Shown: positions 8,761 to 17,944 of the stretch, in pieces
How positions within the stretch are numbered: the stretch's first letter is position 1
How the letters are laid out: every line of letters starts with the position of its first letter
Source of the DNA: an uncultured Erythrobacter sp.
GTDB taxonomy: Bacteria > Pseudomonadota > Alphaproteobacteria > Sphingomonadales > Sphingomonadaceae
NCBI GenBank assembly: GCA_947503275.1
Contig: CANNCZ010000002.1
Coordinates: 62,001-126,000, forward strand
Direction of reading: 5' to 3'
DNA: 64,000 nt
The notes under the pieces: generated by a model
Database searches by the model: none
What the model was told of the DNA's origin: nothing
The model's input: only the letters and a program-made list of their open reading frames with translations
Translations under genes and position numbers: made by a program

Positions 8761-9294
8761 TCAGTTAATAATGATGCTCGCGGCACGGCGGTTCTGCGCC
8801 CATGCACCCGAATTGGAAGCAAGCGCCACCGGGCGCTCCTTACCATAGCTCACCGTGCGAATACGGTTCGCCGCAACGCCCAGACTGGTGAGATAGTTCT
8901 TCGCGGCATTCGCGCGCCGCTCACCCAGTGCAAGGTTGTATTCGCGCGTGCCGCGTTCATCGGTGTGGCCTTCAATGGTGAAGGTCAGCTGCGGGAATTG
9001 CGCGAAATATTGCGCCTGAGCCTGCAATGATGCCGCATCAGAGCTGTCGATATTGTACCGATCCGTGTCGAAATAGACGACCGCAGACTGACCCACAGCG
9101 CCCTCAAAATGCGCTTGCGAGCCAACACCCGGTGCACTGGATGTGGGGGCTGGTGTCGGAGCAGCGGCCGGTCCCGGCGTCGTGATCGGCGCAGGCGGCA
9201 GCTCCTCTGGCGCTTTTTTCGAACACGCGCCCAATGCGAGGGCAGAGGTCAAAAGGGCTGCGGTAGCGGCCTTTGGGATGGAGAAAGTCATCAT
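8761..9294 (-). CDS. pal: Peptidoglycan-associated lipoprotein Pal
   Basis: A 177-residue outer-membrane lipoprotein. The signal ends in a lipobox (LALGAC) near residue 23, followed by a Pro/Ala linker and a C-terminal OmpA-like domain (about 70-177). That domain holds [30 protein letters not shown] and NYLTSLGV, the residues that grip meso-diaminopimelate of peptidoglycan. Pal closes the Tol-Pal system that keeps the outer membrane attached during division. AAGGAGAG precedes the ATG. It follows tolB by 60 bases on the same strand as the last gene of the operon. Confidence 0.97.
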   Translation of the reverse strand: MMTFSIPKAATAALLTSALALGACSKKAPEELPPAPITTPGPAAAPTPAPTSSAPGVGSQAHFEGAVGQSAVVYFDTDRYNIDSSDAASLQAQAQYFAQFPQLTFTIEGHTDERGTREYNLALGERRANAAKNYLTSLGVAANRIRTVSYGKERPVALASNSGAWAQNRRAASIIIN

Positions 9295-9354
9295 TATTGC
9301 TCTCCTTATTGTGCCGGGCCAATTTGTTCCGGCAGGTTAAATTAGGGTCGAAAC

Positions 9355-10779
9355 TTAGGGGCGAATAGGTCCCCAAGCCGGGTCTGAGGCATCAACTGGG
9401 GTTGGCAGGCGTCGCTCATTGCTGCCGGTCAAATCGACCTGCCAAAGCGAAGAATTGCCTGCATTGCGAGTGGTGCGGAAAAACTGGATGATCCTTCCGT
9501 TGGGTGCCCAGGTTGGAGCCTCATCTTGCCATCCGTTGGTTAGCACCCGAAGGTTACGCCCAGCAGGCGTCATCACCGCAACATTAAAGTCGCCAGCAAT
9601 CCGCGTGAAGGCGATCTGGTCACCTCGCGGGCTCCATTCCGGGGTCGCACAGCGTCCGCCGAAAAAGGTGATGCGCCGTTGGTTCGTGCCGTCCGCATCC
9701 ATCACATAACATTGCTGAGTACCCGACCGGTCGCTTTCAAAAACGATCTGGCGACCATCGGGAGAGTAAGACCCGCCAATGTCGATCCCCGGCGTATCAG
9801 TCAGCCGCGTTGCGGTGCCACCTGTTACCGGCACGCGATAGATATCGGTGTTGCCGTTCACAGCCATGGAATACAGGATCGAGCGACCATCGGGCGACCA
9901 GCGCGGCGCAATCGTGGGATTGCGGTTCTCTGTCACCAAAGTTTGCTGTCCACTGCCAATGTCATAGACATAGATGCGCGGGTTTCCATCGACATAGGAC
10001 AGGTAGAGGATTTTCGAATAATCCGGCGAATATCGCGGCGTCAGCGCAGTCGCGCTGCCCAGTGTCAGAAAGCGGTGGTTTGCCCCATCGCTATCCATCA
10101 CAGCCAGACGTTTAACCCGGTTATCCTTTGGGCCAGTCTCCGCGATATAGGCGATCCGGCTGTCAAAAAACGGATCTTCGCCGGTCAGCCGGGCATAGAT
10201 GAGATCAGAGCATTTATGCGCCGCACGCCGCCAATCGGCAGGGCGCACAACCCAGCCTTCGCGGATCAATTCGTCCTGCAGGGCAACGTCGTAGAGATAG
10301 CAGCCAACGACCAAGCGATCATCGCCGCGCGCGCGGACATAGCCATGCACCAGCATCTCTGCCCCGCGCCCATTCCAACTGCTCCAAGCGGGCGCAGTGA
10401 TTTGCGGAAAGCTGGGATTGGGTAGGCTGTCAGGGCCGGTCGGCTCGAACAGACCATTGTTGCGCAGGTTCGCGGTGATGACCCGCGCCATCTCACGCCC
10501 TAATGCGCCCGTGCCATCGGCATTGGCAGGGGTTGGCTGGTCACGGTCGGTGGCGAAAGCGGGGATGGCGATGCCAAGATCCTGCCAATCGCTGGTGTCG
10601 GTGGTCGATCCGGTCAGGCCACCTGCGTCTTCAGCCGAAGCCGCGTCTTGGAATACGGTTTCAACATCACCGCCATCGCCGATCGGCTCACCCAAATCGG
10701 TGCTCTGAGCCGCGAGCGGGGCTGTCAGCGGTGTTGCAAAGGCAAATGCCAGCACAAGAGTGGCAGTCGAAAATTTCAT
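9355..10779 (-). CDS. tolB: Tol-Pal system beta-propeller protein TolB
   Basis: A periplasmic protein of 474 residues with a signal peptide (MKFSTATLVLAFAFA...) and the TolB N-terminal domain, followed by WD40-like propeller repeats with the recurrent phrases SPDYSKILY, SPDGRSILYS, SPDGRQIVFESDRSG and SPRGDQIAFT. TolB binds Pal and is released when TolA receives energy. The ATG at 10777-10779 was chosen because it lies 2 bases after the tolA stop and directly begins the signal peptide; longer readings would include a tolA shadow. Confidence 0.97.
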   Translation of the reverse strand: MKFSTATLVLAFAFATPLTAPLAAQSTDLGEPIGDGGDVETVFQDAASAEDAGGLTGSTTDTSDWQDLGIAIPAFATDRDQPTPANADGTGALGREMARVITANLRNNGLFEPTGPDSLPNPSFPQITAPAWSSWNGRGAEMLVHGYVRARGDDRLVVGCYLYDVALQDELIREGWVVRPADWRRAAHKCSDLIYARLTGEDPFFDSRIAYIAETGPKDNRVKRLAVMDSDGANHRFLTLGSATALTPRYSPDYSKILYLSYVDGNPRIYVYDIGSGQQTLVTENRNPTIAPRWSPDGRSILYSMAVNGNTDIYRVPVTGGTATRLTDTPGIDIGGSYSPDGRQIVFESDRSGTQQCYVMDADGTNQRRITFFGGRCATPEWSPRGDQIAFTRIAGDFNVAVMTPAGRNLRVLTNGWQDEAPTWAPNGRIIQFFRTTRNAGNSSLWQVDLTGSNERRLPTPVDASDPAWGPIRP

Positions 10780-10781
10780 AG

Positions 10782-11600
10782 TCACAGCCTTCTGTCGAAC
10801 CTCCATGAGGAGATATTCTTCCAAGCTTCGTAATACTCATCGGGCAAATCGAAAGGGGCTGCCCGTTGAACCGCCCTTAATGCACGTTCGGCGTGGAGCG
10901 GTGCCTGCGGTCGGTTGGAATCGGTTAATCCACTCTGGCTAACAACCCGAGGGTTGCCTGCCAATGATCCATCTTCATTCAATCGGAATGCAACCACCGT
11001 CACAAGTTGATCCGCCTCTAGCCCCGGTGGTGCGCTCCAATGAGGGCGTAACTGGCGATTGATCTCTTGCTGCAATGACGCCCGCGCACTGCGCCCGATT
11101 TGCGATGCCGGAATGCGGGTTTCCTGCGTTTGCGTGGAACCACCCTGCCCTTCCAGAAAATTGTCACCGATCTGGCTTCCGCCTGACCGGGTTGCCCGCT
11201 GCGTTGGCGCAGGAGTGGGTGTCCGATCCGGGCGGCTGCGATCACGGGCGCGGGGCGGCGTGCGCGGCGTTGGGGTTCGTGTGTTCCGCGCAGCTGGGGG
11301 CGGCGGTGCCTGTGTGGGCGTCGTTACGGGAGCGGAATCCAGCGGAGTAGTCTCAAGCTCCGGCGCAGGCTCATCAGAAAGCGTGGGCGCAATCGCAGCG
11401 CGGCTTTCTGGCACAGGGTCCGGTGCCGTCGATTCCAAGCTAACTTCTGTCGCAAGGCTCACCGTCATCCGATCCGGCGTCGGCAAAGCAGCAGGCGTAA
11501 ACAGGAATTGCAGCGCCAACACCGCTGCCAGCAATGCGTGCAGCACTATCGCGACGAGCAGGCCGACGCTGTCTTCTTTGCGAAAGGCGGTTTGTGCCAT
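10782..11600 (-). CDS. tolA: TolA-type energy transducer
   Basis: A 272-residue protein with one N-terminal membrane segment (about residues 14-34), a long Pro/Thr/Arg-rich periplasmic linker (about 75-150) and a TonB/TolA-like C-terminal domain (LRPHWSAPPGLEADQLVTV). It is short for TolA and its linker is Pro-rich rather than helical, as in sphingomonads, but position between tolR and tolB settles the role. It couples the TolQR proton motor to TolB and Pal. Confidence 0.93.
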   Translation of the reverse strand: MAQTAFRKEDSVGLLVAIVLHALLAAVLALQFLFTPAALPTPDRMTVSLATEVSLESTAPDPVPESRAAIAPTLSDEPAPELETTPLDSAPVTTPTQAPPPPAARNTRTPTPRTPPRARDRSRPDRTPTPAPTQRATRSGGSQIGDNFLEGQGGSTQTQETRIPASQIGRSARASLQQEINRQLRPHWSAPPGLEADQLVTVVAFRLNEDGSLAGNPRVVSQSGLTDSNRPQAPLHAERALRAVQRAAPFDLPDEYYEAWKNISSWRFDRRL

Positions 11601-11612
11601 GATCCCTTCTCG

Positions 11613-12062
11613 CTATGGCGGCGAAACTGAACCGTCGGTGACCAGCGATATGGAGGTAAAGCCTGCGCGGCCCAACTCTCCCATAACCGCCATCACTCTG
11701 CCGTAGTCGAGGCTCCTGTCACCGCGCAGCACAATGGTCGGTTGATCACCGGAACTCGCACGGTCCAATTCCAACAGCGCATTGGGCAATTCACCGGGCG
11801 CTATCGGGTTGTTCTCGATATAGACCCGTCCGTCGCTATCGATGCTGATCGTGACCTGTTCCGCAGTTTGCTCTACTGCAGAAGCACGGCTTTCAGGCAA
11901 TTCAATAGGCACGCCAACTGCGGGCAAAGTGACCGTCACCATAAAGATGATAAGCAACACCAGCATCACATCGACGAGCGGCGTGACGTTAATCTCCGCC
12001 ATCGCCGCGCGCCGAGACCGGCGGCCACGATTGCGTCCCGACGATACCAAGCCCATCGCCAT
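11613..12062 (-). CDS. tolR: TolR proton-channel subunit (ExbD family)
   Basis: A 149-residue protein with one membrane segment at about 26-48. The signature NVTPLVDVMLVLLIIFMVT contains the Asp that carries protons in TolR/ExbD. The periplasmic domain keeps the family phrase VTISIDSDGRVYIEN and the end VMGELGRAGFTSISLVTD. The ATG overlaps the tolQ stop by one base (TAATG), so the two channel subunits are coupled. Confidence 0.97.
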   Translation of the reverse strand: MAMGLVSSGRNRGRRSRRAAMAEINVTPLVDVMLVLLIIFMVTVTLPAVGVPIELPESRASAVEQTAEQVTISIDSDGRVYIENNPIAPGELPNALLELDRASSGDQPTIVLRGDRSLDYGRVMAVMGELGRAGFTSISLVTDGSVSPP

Positions 12063-12781
12063 TATGCTTTGTCCAACTCACGGCTAAGGCCAGCATGGAC
12101 CTTGTCCGCAAACCGTTGAAGCTGCGCCTCATAATGGTTCACCGTGTTGCTGAACCGGTTGTAGGCGATAACCGCCGGGATCGCTGCGAACAGCCCGATA
12201 CCAGTTGCAAACAAGGCCTCCGCAATGCCCGGCGCGACCACGGCGAGCGATGCGCTTTGTTGCGCACCAATTTGGAAGAAGCTGTTCATGATGCCCCAAA
12301 CGGTGCCGAACAAACCCACAAACGGCGCAACCGAACCGGTGGTCGCCAAAAAGTTCAACCGGCCAGCCAGCTCGTCTGCCTCATGCGCCACCTGACCTTC
12401 CATCGCCGCGCTGATCCGCTGGCGCGCCGCGTCGCGATCCACCGTCCCGGACTTGGTCGAGCGCCGCCATTCATCCAGCCCAGCGCCGGCCACCCGCGCT
12501 GATGGCACCTCTGCGCGTTGACGTTTTGAAAGGGCAGCTTCGCGATCATTGGTGTCCCAGAAATCGGCCTCATAGGCGCGCGATTTGCTGTTCAACATGT
12601 CGGATCTCAGCGAAAATGACACGATGATCATCCAAGTCCAGATACTGGCGAGGACCAGACCAACAATCACCGCTTGCACGACAATGTCGGCGTCCAAAAA
12701 CAGCTCAATCGGATCGAGCCGCGTCGGACCCGCTGGTATTGCGGTTTGAGCTGTGACAGCGCTCATCAAAAGACTGGGCAC
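12062..12781 (-). CDS. tolQ: TolQ proton-channel subunit (ExbB/MotA family)
   Basis: A 239-residue inner-membrane protein with three membrane segments (about 37-57, 145-165 and 180-200). The MotA/TolQ/ExbB core is clear: LATTGSVAPFVGLFGTVWGI and GIAEALFATGIGLFAAIPAV. A GTG at 12781 is preferred because AAGGA lies about 10 bases before it; ATG at 12766 (MSAVTAQ) is possible. It begins 2 bases after the ybgC stop. With TolR it forms the proton-driven motor of Tol-Pal. Confidence 0.96.
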   Translation of the reverse strand: MPSLLMSAVTAQTAIPAGPTRLDPIELFLDADIVVQAVIVGLVLASIWTWMIIVSFSLRSDMLNSKSRAYEADFWDTNDREAALSKRQRAEVPSARVAGAGLDEWRRSTKSGTVDRDAARQRISAAMEGQVAHEADELAGRLNFLATTGSVAPFVGLFGTVWGIMNSFFQIGAQQSASLAVVAPGIAEALFATGIGLFAAIPAVIAYNRFSNTVNHYEAQLQRFADKVHAGLSRELDKA

Positions 12782-12783
12782 TC

Positions 12784-13281
12784 TTATGTATCCTTCTTGG
12801 TCATAAATTCATGAAACGCGGCGCGCCAAGGGGCCGGTTGTCGGCGCGGACGCCCTTCGAGTGAGATGAACCCCACGCGCAAGGATGCCTCACACAAGGC
12901 TTCGTCACCGCGCCGCGCAATCTGATGCATCCGGCAGCTCGCCGCGCCAAGTTCCGTACAAGTTGTCTCGATCACCACATCATCATCGAGCTTTGCCGGG
13001 CGGAGATATTTGAGATTGATCTCAGAAACCGCATAGGCGCCCTCTTCGCTTTCAATCGCGGCGCGCTGATCAATCTCCAGCATGCGCAACAGATCCGAAC
13101 GCGCACGCTCAAACCAGCGCAGATAATTGGCGTGATAGGTGATGCCGGACAGGTCGGTGTCCTCATAATAGACGCGCACCGCATACAGGTGCCGCGCGCC
13201 ATCAAAGACGCCGCCCGGAGGAGTGGGTATCGGAGTTGGATTAACCATCGGAGAACGGGTTAGCGCAGCGGAATCCGGCAT
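12784..13281 (-). CDS. ybgC: YbgC acyl-CoA thioesterase
   Basis: A 165-residue hotdog-fold thioesterase. The family start VYYEDTDLSGITYHANYLRWFERAR holds, within that stretch, the catalytic Asp of YEDTD and the HANY helix. It is the first gene of the Tol-Pal operon, as in most proteobacteria, where it hydrolyses acyl-CoA and may link phospholipid synthesis to the envelope. The first roughly 25 residues are Pro-rich and unlike the family, so a later start, for example Met12, is possible. Confidence 0.93.
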   Translation of the reverse strand: MPDSAALTRSPMVNPTPIPTPPGGVFDGARHLYAVRVYYEDTDLSGITYHANYLRWFERARSDLLRMLEIDQRAAIESEEGAYAVSEINLKYLRPAKLDDDVVIETTCTELGAASCRMHQIARRGDEALCEASLRVGFISLEGRPRRQPAPWRAAFHEFMTKKDT

Positions 13282-13344
13282 ACCAGCCGCATTTGCCCAG
13301 TTTTCCTGAATGGCGGTGGAACGAGTCTGACGTGCGACCAGACC

Positions 13345-13728
13345 CTATTTCTGTCGCCAGATCATCGGGCCAAGCGGTTGTCCGCCAAAGATGTGAACAT
13401 GCAGGTGCGGAACCTCCTGCCCGCCATGATCGCCAATATTGGCCATCAACCGGTATCCCGGCTCCACCAGCCCTTTTGCGCGAGCAACCTCGCCCACGGC
13501 ACGGACAAAGCCTGCAATTTCCTCTGCCGATGCCTTGGCGGAAAAGTCATCCCAGCTGACATAGCGGCCCTTTGGGATCACCAGAGTGTGGACCTCCGCC
13601 TGAGGGTTGATGTCTTCGAACGCAAAGGCCCAATCATCCTCATAGACTTTCGAAGAGGGGATTTCCCCGCGCAGGATCTTTGCGAAGATGTTGTTGTCAT
13701 CATAGGGCAGCGTCGGGTCGATGGGCAT
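13345..13728 (-). CDS. hinT: HIT-family nucleotide hydrolase HinT
   Basis: A 127-residue histidine-triad protein. The triad HLHVHIF near residues 110-116 and the early phrase NIFAKILRGEIPSSKVYED are typical of HinT, a purine nucleoside phosphoramidase. It starts 3 bases after the hisE stop. The hisE-hinT neighbourhood is common in alphaproteobacteria and suggests that the his operon ends here. Confidence 0.95.
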   Translation of the reverse strand: MPIDPTLPYDDNNIFAKILRGEIPSSKVYEDDWAFAFEDINPQAEVHTLVIPKGRYVSWDDFSAKASAEEIAGFVRAVGEVARAKGLVEPGYRLMANIGDHGGQEVPHLHVHIFGGQPLGPMIWRQK

Positions 13729-13731
13729 GGT

Positions 13732-14046
13732 TTACTCCGCTCTGCTGGCTTTTTCCGCGAGACCCGAAAACCCCTCGCGCCGGTCCAATTCGGCCAGCAC
13801 TTGGTCAAACGCCACGCCTTTTGCCTGAAGCAAGACCATCAGGTGGAACAGCAAATCGGCGCTCTCGCCCACCAGATCATCCGCACTGCCATCAAGGCTG
13901 GCGATCACGGTTTCGACCGCCTCTTCGCCCACTTTCTGCGCGATGGTGTGCAGGCCTTTGGCGTTGAGTTTGGCGACATAACTTGTCTCAGGCGAAGCGC
14001 TGGCGCGCGCGGCGATGGTGGCTTCAAGGCGTTCTAGCGTGCTCAT
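13732..14046 (-). CDS. hisE: Phosphoribosyl-ATP pyrophosphatase HisE
   Basis: A 104-residue MazG-like all-helical enzyme for the second step of histidine synthesis, removing pyrophosphate from PR-ATP. The metal-binding pattern is visible in KVGEEAVETVIA and ESADLLFHLMVLL. It is a separate protein here, not fused to HisI. It follows hisF by 15 bases. Confidence 0.96.
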   Translation of the reverse strand: MSTLERLEATIAARASASPETSYVAKLNAKGLHTIAQKVGEEAVETVIASLDGSADDLVGESADLLFHLMVLLQAKGVAFDQVLAELDRREGFSGLAEKASRAE

Positions 14047-14061
14047 TGCGCCCCTGTGCCC

Positions 14062-14862
14062 TCAAACCCCGCGCGCAGGCAAGCCCGCCGCGCGCAAGGC
14101 CTCATGCGCTTCATGGATCGAGTGCGTGCCGAAATGAAAGATGGAGGCGGCAAGAACCGCGCTGGCATGGCCTTGGCGCACCCCTTCGACCAAGTGATCC
14201 AGATTGCCGACCCCGCCGCTTGCGACGACCGGGATGCTGACGTTATCTGCGATCGCGCGGGTAAGTTCGAGGTCATATCCGGCCTGCGTCCCGTCGCCAT
14301 CCATGCTGGTGACCAGCAATTCGCCGGCGCCCAATTCGGCGACCTTTTGGGCATATTCGAGCGCATCGATCCCTGTTGGCTTGCGCCCGCCATGGGTGAA
14401 GATTTCCCACTTTGGGCCCATTTGGGGGGGCTCACCCTGAACGGGCACTTCGGGTGTAACGCGGCGCGCATCGACGCTGGCTACAACGCATTGGCTGCCA
14501 AACTTCGCGGCGATTTCCGCTACCAATTCAGGTCGAGCGACCGCCGCAGAATTGATCGCAACCTTGTCAGCCCCCGCGAGCAAGAGTGCGCGTGCATCCT
14601 CAACGCTGCGCACCCCGCCGCCCACGGTCAGCGGCATAAAGCACACCTCAGCCGTCCGCCGGACGATATCCAGCAAAGTGCCCCGCCCTTCATGGCTGGC
14701 GGAGATATCGAGAAAGCAAAGCTCATCGGCGCCCGCCGCATCATAGGCACGCGCCTGTTCGACAGGATCGCCAGCGTCTTTAAGATCGACGAAATTGACG
14801 CCCTTAACGACGCGCCCATCGGCGACGTCGAGACAGGGTATGACGCGGATACGGACGGTCAT
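14062..14862 (-). CDS. hisF: Imidazole glycerol phosphate synthase subunit HisF
   Basis: A 266-residue TIM barrel, the cyclase half of the HisF-HisH enzyme that makes IGP and AICAR. The start [20 protein letters not shown] in the first 20 residues holds the catalytic Asp of CLD; the second catalytic Asp is in [10 protein letters not shown]. The start at ATG 14862 overlaps the stop of the upstream membrane-protein gene by 4 bases. A longer reading to 14937 lies inside that neighbour and is rejected. Confidence 0.97.
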   Translation of the reverse strand: MTVRIRVIPCLDVADGRVVKGVNFVDLKDAGDPVEQARAYDAAGADELCFLDISASHEGRGTLLDIVRRTAEVCFMPLTVGGGVRSVEDARALLLAGADKVAINSAAVARPELVAEIAAKFGSQCVVASVDARRVTPEVPVQGEPPQMGPKWEIFTHGGRKPTGIDALEYAQKVAELGAGELLVTSMDGDGTQAGYDLELTRAIADNVSIPVVASGGVGNLDHLVEGVRQGHASAVLAASIFHFGTHSIHEAHEALRAAGLPARGV

Positions 14863-15158
14863 CGGGCCACCTGCAAAACGTAAAACATGAAGGCTGAAAA
14901 CCCGAGCAAGACGACACAACCCGCAATGGCGAGCCAAAAGATCAACGGATCGGTATCTTTCCTAAAGACGAAAAATGCTCGCGCTCTCCAGATGCTCTCA
15001 AGACATTGAAGGGCAACAAATGCGAGGAGTAGAAACGTGAACCCGTTAGCGTTGGGATAAGCGTAAGCCCAAGCACCCACAAATATGGCCAGAACGATGC
15101 CCTTTACAATCAGCGGCCACCGCTTCGAGTCTAGGATGAGTTGTTGCCCTTCACTCAC
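14859..15158 (-). CDS. Small membrane protein inside the his operon
   Basis: A 99-residue protein with three hydrophobic segments (about residues 17-34, 41-53 and 72-95), likely spanning the inner membrane. No family is recognised. Its ATG overlaps the hisA stop by 4 bases and its stop overlaps the hisF start by 4 bases, both ATGA, so it is translated as part of the histidine operon. Histidine synthesis needs no membrane protein, so its presence is unexplained. Confidence 0.75.
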   Translation of the reverse strand: MSEGQQLILDSKRWPLIVKGIVLAIFVGAWAYAYPNANGFTFLLLAFVALQCLESIWRARAFFVFRKDTDPLIFWLAIAGCVVLLGFSAFMFYVLQVAR

Positions 15159-15883
15159 TCCCTCGCCCCCATCGCAATTGCTGCGGCCAAGTCCAGCTTG
15201 CCCTCATACAGCGCTCGCCCGGTAATCACGCCTTCGATGCCCAAATGCGCTTGGATTGAGAGGACATGGATATCGTCCAAACCCTTTACTCCGCCGCTGG
15301 CGATTACGGGGATGTCGACGCGTTGTGCCAGATCGACGGTTGCTTCGATGTTTACGCCTTTGAGCAGACCATCGCGGCCAATATCGGTGAACAGCAGTGA
15401 GGCGACGCCTGCGTCCTCAAACCGGCGGGCCAGATCGACCACGGATACATCGGAAACCTCTGCCCAGCCTTCGGTCGCGACCATGCCGTCTTTTGCGTCG
15501 ACGGCAACGACAATGCCGCCTTCCCATTCGCGGGCCATTTCCTTCACGAATTCGGGATTCTTGAGAGCCGCAGAACCCATCACAACCCGCGCCACGCCAA
15601 GGTTGAACCAGCCCTCTACCGCCGCTGCATCGCGGATGCCGCCGCCCAATTGCACATAGCCGGGGAAGCTCTCGATGATCGATTTGACCGCTTCGACATT
15701 GCGTCCTGCGCCGGCGAAACTGCCATCAAGATCGACGACATGCAGATGCTCTGCGCCTGCCTCGGCAAACAGCATCGCTTGGGCTGCGGGATCATCGCCA
15801 TAGACGGTGGCGCGGTCCATATCGCCCTCGGCCAGCCGCACGACTTCGCCGCCTTTGAGGTCGATGGCAGGAAATACGATCAC
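15155..15883 (-). CDS. hisA: ProFAR isomerase HisA
   Basis: A 242-residue TIM barrel that opens the sugar ring of ProFAR to give PRFAR. The family start FPAIDLKGGEVVRL with the catalytic Asp is present, and the second Asp sits in LFTDIGRDG. The GTG at 15883 is preferred: it overlaps the hisH stop by 4 bases (GTGA), has GGAG 8 bases upstream and gives the usual HisA N-terminus. A GTG at 15892 would add three residues. Confidence 0.96.
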   Translation of the reverse strand: MIVFPAIDLKGGEVVRLAEGDMDRATVYGDDPAAQAMLFAEAGAEHLHVVDLDGSFAGAGRNVEAVKSIIESFPGYVQLGGGIRDAAAVEGWFNLGVARVVMGSAALKNPEFVKEMAREWEGGIVVAVDAKDGMVATEGWAEVSDVSVVDLARRFEDAGVASLLFTDIGRDGLLKGVNIEATVDLAQRVDIPVIASGGVKGLDDIHVLSIQAHLGIEGVITGRALYEGKLDLAAAIAMGARE

Positions 15884-16506
15884 GGCTTCCACTCCAGAAA
15901 ACGGGTCAGGGTCGCCAGCCCATAGGCTTGGCTTTTCTCAGGGTGATATTGCACGCCCAGCACATTATCGCGAGCAACCGCTGCGACCAGCCCTTCGCCG
16001 TGATCGGTCAGCGCGGCGATATCGGCGGGGTCTTGTGCGGCGAAATGGTATGAGTGGAGAAAATAGGCCTCCCCGTCCTCAATCACCGCATGATCTTTGG
16101 CATGGGGAAGCAGCGCCACATCGTTCCAGCCCATATGCGGCACTTTGATCGCGGCATCGCTCGGCTCGATAAGACGCACTTCGCCCGCGATCCATCCCAG
16201 CCCCGGTGTCTCGCCATGTTCCAGCCCGCGCGTCGCCAACAATTGCATGCCCACGCAAATGCCAAGGAACGGCGCGCCGCCTACCTGCACCCGCTCTGTC
16301 ATGGCATCAACCATTCCGGGGATCGCACTGAGACCCTCGGCGCAGGCCTTGAACGAACCCACACCGGGCAAAACAATCCGATCCGCCGCACGAACAACAT
16401 TCGCATCGGCAGTGACGGTCACGCTCGCCCCGACAGCCTTCAACGCATTGTGAACCGAATGGAGATTGCCCGCGCCATAATCCACGAGAGCCACAACTTC
16501 AGTCAT
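15880..16506 (-). CDS. hisH: Imidazole glycerol phosphate synthase subunit HisH
   Basis: A 208-residue class I glutamine amidotransferase that feeds ammonia to HisF. The start EVVALVDYGAGNLHS, the nucleophile Cys in GICVGMQLLA and the HxE pair in VQYHPEKSQ are all visible. The start was set at ATG 16506 (MTEVV); the seven extra upstream residues have no family match. It is the first gene after the hairpin-rich gap that follows hisB. Confidence 0.96.
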   Translation of the reverse strand: MTEVVALVDYGAGNLHSVHNALKAVGASVTVTADANVVRAADRIVLPGVGSFKACAEGLSAIPGMVDAMTERVQVGGAPFLGICVGMQLLATRGLEHGETPGLGWIAGEVRLIEPSDAAIKVPHMGWNDVALLPHAKDHAVIEDGEAYFLHSYHFAAQDPADIAALTDHGEGLVAAVARDNVLGVQYHPEKSQAYGLATLTRFLEWKP

Positions 16507-16551
16507 TCTTGTGTTTCGCACGCCCATCCGGGCGCGCGATCCTCGCTAGAC

Positions 16552-16610
16552 GCGCGGCAGAGCCGCGCACGCTGCGGGCGGGCAATCGCCCTTGCGGTTG
16601 CTTTGCAACC
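16552..16610. repeat. Cluster of three hairpins between hisB and hisH
   Basis: Within a 129-base gap: GCGCGGC-AGA-GCCGCGC (16552-16568), GGGCG...CGCCC (16576-16591) and GGTTGC-TTT-GCAACC (16596-16610). No T-tract follows on either strand, so they are not classic terminators; they may be REP-like elements or RNA processing/stability structures in the his transcript. Confidence 0.5.
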
Positions 16611-16635
16611 GGCCAGCGCCAGACCACGACCCTTC

Positions 16636-17253
16636 TTAACCACCAAGCTGCCCCTTTGTACTGGGCACAGCGTCACCTTTGCGTGGGTCACGTTCGACCG
16701 CGATCCGCATAGCGCGCGCGAAGCCTTTATAGATGCTTTCGCAAATGTGGTGATTGTTGCTGCCATAAAGCAGCTCAATATGCAGCGTCAGCCCGGCGGT
16801 TTGCGCCACTGAATGGAACCAGTGTTCGATCAGTTCGGTGTCCCATTCGCCCAGCTTTTCCTGAGTAAAAGCAGCCTTCCACACGACATAAGGGCGGCCC
16901 GAAATATCGAGCGCAACGCGGCTCAATGTCTCATCCATCGGTGAATAGGCACTGCCATAGCGACCGATCCCAGCCTTATCTCCCAAAGCATCAGACAGCG
17001 CCTGACCCAGAGCAATCGCGGAATCCTCCGTCGTGTGGTGCTGATCCACATGCAGATCGCCGCTGACTTTCATCGTCACATCGATCAGTGAGTGTTTGGA
17101 GAATTGTTCGACCATATGATCGAGAAACCCGATGCCGGTGGACACATCATAGGCCCCCGTCCCATCAAGATTGACCGCAATCGCTATCGCGGTTTCGGCG
17201 GTTTTCCGCTCTATCGACCCCGTTCTGGCGCCAGTGTTTGCAAGCTCAGTCAT
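16636..17253 (-). CDS. hisB: Imidazoleglycerol-phosphate dehydratase HisB
   Basis: A 205-residue monofunctional dehydratase (no phosphatase domain), acting after HisFH. Manganese-binding motifs [34 protein letters not shown] and [16 protein letters not shown] carry the family's HHxxE clusters. It is the first gene of the minus-strand his operon (hisB-hisH-hisA-orf-hisF-hisE-hinT) and is divergent from sspB; the 151-base gap between them should hold both promoters. Confidence 0.97.
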   Translation of the reverse strand: MTELANTGARTGSIERKTAETAIAIAVNLDGTGAYDVSTGIGFLDHMVEQFSKHSLIDVTMKVSGDLHVDQHHTTEDSAIALGQALSDALGDKAGIGRYGSAYSPMDETLSRVALDISGRPYVVWKAAFTQEKLGEWDTELIEHWFHSVAQTAGLTLHIELLYGSNNHHICESIYKGFARAMRIAVERDPRKGDAVPSTKGQLGG

Positions 17254-17404
17254 TCCCGCAGGCTATAAGCCCACAGGCGGCGGGCGCAAGCGTCTGCGAG
17301 CCACAACAATCGCTTAGCTGTCGCAACAACTGGCAAGACAATTGTGCGTTGCTCTCACGAAACGCTTGACCCGCGCTGCGCCACGCTTCACGAATTCTCG
17401 CGTG

Positions 17405-17923
17405 ATGACAGAAGATACGCCCGACAGCCTGATCCCGTATGACGAGATTGTTCAGGAAGCTTTACGCGCCGTGGTTGGCCGCGTCTTGGGCGAAATTGTG
17501 GCTGGCGGCAGCGAGCTTCCGGGCACGCACCATTTCTACATCACCTTCAAAACAGAGGCGCAAGGGGTGGTGATCCCCGATCATTTGCGCGAACGGTTCC
17601 CTGATGAAATGACCATCGTGCTTCAGAACAAATTCTGGGGCCTTGTGGTGCGCGACGATGGGTTCAGCGTTGGCCTGTCGTTCAACCAGATTCCGGCTGA
17701 GCTGGAGATACCGTATGCTGCCATCACCGCTTTCGTTGATCCGGCGGTGGATTTTGGCCTGCAATTCCAAGCGACAGACACAGAGCTCGCGCCTGAAGAG
17801 CATGACGATGCGGAAAATGACGGTGAGGCTCAGAGCAAACCAGCGGCGGATGGCGAAAACGCTGCTGAGGACGCAGGCGATGGCTCCAACGTTGTAACGA
17901 TTGATTTTGGCCGCAAGAAATAA
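17405..17923 (+). CDS. sspB: ClpXP adaptor SspB, alphaproteobacterial type
   Basis: A 172-residue protein of the SspB family (older name DUF1321). The N-terminal domain (IPYDEIVQEALRAVVGRVL, THHFYITFKT, IPYAAITAFVDPAVDFGLQF in pieces) binds ssrA-tagged proteins, and the acidic linker ends in the short basic tail VVTIDFGRKK that docks on ClpX. ATG 17405 (MTEDTPDSL) is chosen over a longer reading from 17342, which adds an Arg-rich stretch unlike the family. Confidence 0.93.
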   Translation: MTEDTPDSLIPYDEIVQEALRAVVGRVLGEIVAGGSELPGTHHFYITFKTEAQGVVIPDHLRERFPDEMTIVLQNKFWGLVVRDDGFSVGLSFNQIPAELEIPYAAITAFVDPAVDFGLQFQATDTELAPEEHDDAENDGEAQSKPAADGENAAEDAGDGSNVVTIDFGRKK

Positions 17924-17944
17924 TCGCATGCGGTCTGCCCAGCT

